From assembly GCA_002343715.1 (NCBI GenBank), contig DDSA01000184.1:540-14754 (forward strand): 14,215 bases of DNA, in the 5' to 3' direction. Positions 13,344 through 14,215 of this stretch are shown in pieces. A program made the translations under genes and the position numbers. How positions within the stretch are numbered: the stretch's first letter is position 1; the number at the start of each line of letters is the position of its first letter. This stretch comes from Phycisphaerales bacterium UBA2402. Its GTDB lineage: Bacteria; Planctomycetota; Phycisphaerae; Phycisphaerales; UBA1924. The notes under the pieces were generated by a model. That model was not told the origin of the DNA. It worked only from the letters and a program-made list of their open reading frames with translations, and ran no database searches.

Positions 13344-13504
13344 CCTTTTCTGCCGACGCTGCGGCCGTCGATGGTGAGCGTGGTGGACTTGCCCCGACGT
13401 CGCAGCGGGCGGTACTGGGGAGGGATGAGAGCGCGCACGATGTACGCCGCGGCGAGAACCGCCATCGCCGTCACGGCCCAGAACTGCCAATCGGACACGG
13501 GCAC
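13340..13504 (-). CDS. Small single-transmembrane protein between FlhA and ExbB genes
   Basis: A 54-codon frame starts with GTG at 13502-13504: MPVSDWQFWAVTAMAVLAAAYIVRALIPPQYRP, then a basic tail RRRGKSTTLTIDGRSVGRKG. It has one hydrophobic helix (about 6-27) followed by Arg/Lys residues, so the tail should face the cytoplasm. I do not recognise the family. Support for it being a gene is its fit between neighbours: it begins 18 bases after the FlhA stop, and its TGA overlaps the GTG of the ExbB gene (GTGA). A clear SD is missing; GTG at 13498 and ATG at 13465 are other possible starts. It might help assemble either the FlhA-type export gate or the ExbB ring. Confidence 0.6.
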   Translation of the reverse strand: MPVSDWQFWAVTAMAVLAAAYIVRALIPPQYRPLRRRGKSTTLTIDGRSVGRKG

Positions 13505-13522
13505 CCCGGAGCGTAGGGCGAT

Positions 13523-14215
13523 TCAACCCTCGTCCAACACCACCAAGCCCAGCCGCTCCAGTTCCACATCGCGCGAGAGTTCGTCGTACGAGAGGACCGC
13601 GACTTCGGGCAGCGAGTCCTCGATCACCGTCCGCACCGCCCGGCGCGATGCGCCGCTGACGACGAGCACCGGCGGGCTGGAGGCGTGACGCCGGGGGTCG
13701 ATCGCGCGGCGCACGGAGTCCACGATGCGGCGCTGCTCCTCGTGCGAGAGCGTCACCACCTGGCCCTCCGACGTATCTTCCGTGCCCCGCCCGGCTAGGT
13801 TCTCCAGTTCCGGGTCCGCGGCGTAGAAACTCAGCATCCCCGGACGCTGGGCGAAGGCGGCGCAGAGCGCATCGGCCAGGTCTCGGCGGACACGCTCCGT
13901 CAGGCCGTGCGCGTTGTGCCCGCTCGACCCGTGCCGGGCCAGGGACTCGAAGATGCCCTCCAGGTCGCGCACGGGCACGCCTTCGCGCACCAAGCGACGG
14001 AGCACCTCGACCACGCGAGAAAGGGGAAGCGGTTGGGGCGTGACGGCCCGGACCAGGTCGGGCCGGGTCGTCCGCAGCGTCTCGACCATCGCGCTCACAC
14101 GCTGGATCGTGAGAAACGTGTGCAGTTTCCGCCGCAGCGACCACTCTCCGTGGCGGGCCGCGGCCTGCGGCACGCGCAGCACGTTCAGCCCGGCGGCGCG
14201 GGCCGCCTCCGCCGA
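13523..14215 (-). CDS. flhA: FlhA/FHIPEP family type III export protein, C-terminal part (5' end outside window)
   Basis: The last 231 residues are visible, open to the right edge (SAEAARAAGLNVLRVPQ onward), so the start and the N-terminal membrane domain lie outside. This matches the cytoplasmic domain of FlhA: LHTFLTIQRVSAMVETLRTTRPDLVRAVTPQPLPLSRVVEVLRRLVREGVPVRDLEGIFESLARHG fits the helical subdomain, and PPVLVVSGASRRAVRTVIEDSLPEVAVLSYDELSRDVE fits the end ring domain. FlhA forms the nonameric gate of the flagellar export apparatus and binds chaperone-substrate complexes. The homologous SctV of injectisomes is an alternative that this fragment cannot exclude. The gene is followed closely by the small TM gene and exbB/exbD genes, suggesting one operon. 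Confidence 0.75.
   Translation of the reverse strand, partial: SAEAARAAGLNVLRVPQAAARHGEWSLRRKLHTFLTIQRVSAMVETLRTTRPDLVRAVTPQPLPLSRVVEVLRRLVREGVPVRDLEGIFESLARHGSSGHNAHGLTERVRRDLADALCAAFAQRPGMLSFYAADPELENLAGRGTEDTSEGQVVTLSHEEQRRIVDSVRRAIDPRRHASSPPVLVVSGASRRAVRTVIEDSLPEVAVLSYDELSRDVELERLGLVVLDEG

Noticed and set aside
13344..14144. A roughly 270-residue N-terminal extension of the ExbB frame, open to 14144.
   Set aside because: It runs out of frame through the FlhA coding sequence and reads as low-complexity Arg/Ala/Gly/Pro. The true start is at 13343 or 13310.

Overview
This 14.2 kb window is GC-rich bacterial chromosome, most likely from a planctomycete, and within that group probably a Phycisphaerae-type organism. 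The evidence is the tandem exported proteins with an N-terminal [32 protein letters not shown] prepilin signal, a secreted PPC plus S74 'tail-fibre-like' protein, an ECF-like sigma factor with no anti-sigma gene beside it, and a lipoprotein that joins a phosphatase to a cytochrome. This is an inference from gene style, because the window has no rRNA or marker gene that would settle it. No tRNA, rRNA, CRISPR array or prophage module was seen.

Layout. At 1-1124 the minus strand carries a GNAT acetyltransferase (cut by the left edge) and a sigma-70 family factor. At 1453-2379 (+) there is a three-histidine-box fatty acid desaturase, directly followed by a 119-bp MITE-like element bounded by TA dinucleotides that sits exactly in the desaturase stop codon. 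At 2500-3116 there is a gene-free, hairpin-rich stretch, then two tandem paralogous pseudopilin-like proteins (3117-5039, +) closed by a clear intrinsic terminator. At 5397-7761 (-) lie a class V aminotransferase of the isopenicillin N epimerase type and a lipoprotein combining a CX5R phosphatase with a cytochrome c'-like domain. At 7928-9394 (+) is the PPC/S74 protein, again ended by a strong terminator. At 9486-11714 (+) come a TetR regulator, an AhpD-like CxxC protein and a YeiH-type membrane transporter. At 11695-14215 (-) is an operon-like run: the FlhA/FHIPEP C-terminus (cut by the right edge), a 54-residue single-TM protein, a MotA/TolQ/ExbB protein and two ExbD/TolR proteins.

How the genes may work together. 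The TetR, AhpD and YeiH genes look like a small stress or redox regulon: a palindrome of the form A(G/T)ACAG-NN-CTGT(C/A)T overlaps the promoter of tetR and lies inside the promoter of the ahpD-like gene, and the transporter starts 22 bases after ahpD. The ExbB-ExbD-ExbD set should form an inner-membrane proton-driven motor; it is packed with the FlhA gene through short gaps and GTGA stop/start overlaps. The phosphatase-cytochrome protein is the most unusual gene in the window: a lipoprotein signal, an HCHHGKHR catalytic loop and a C-terminal CKDCH haem motif occur in one polypeptide.
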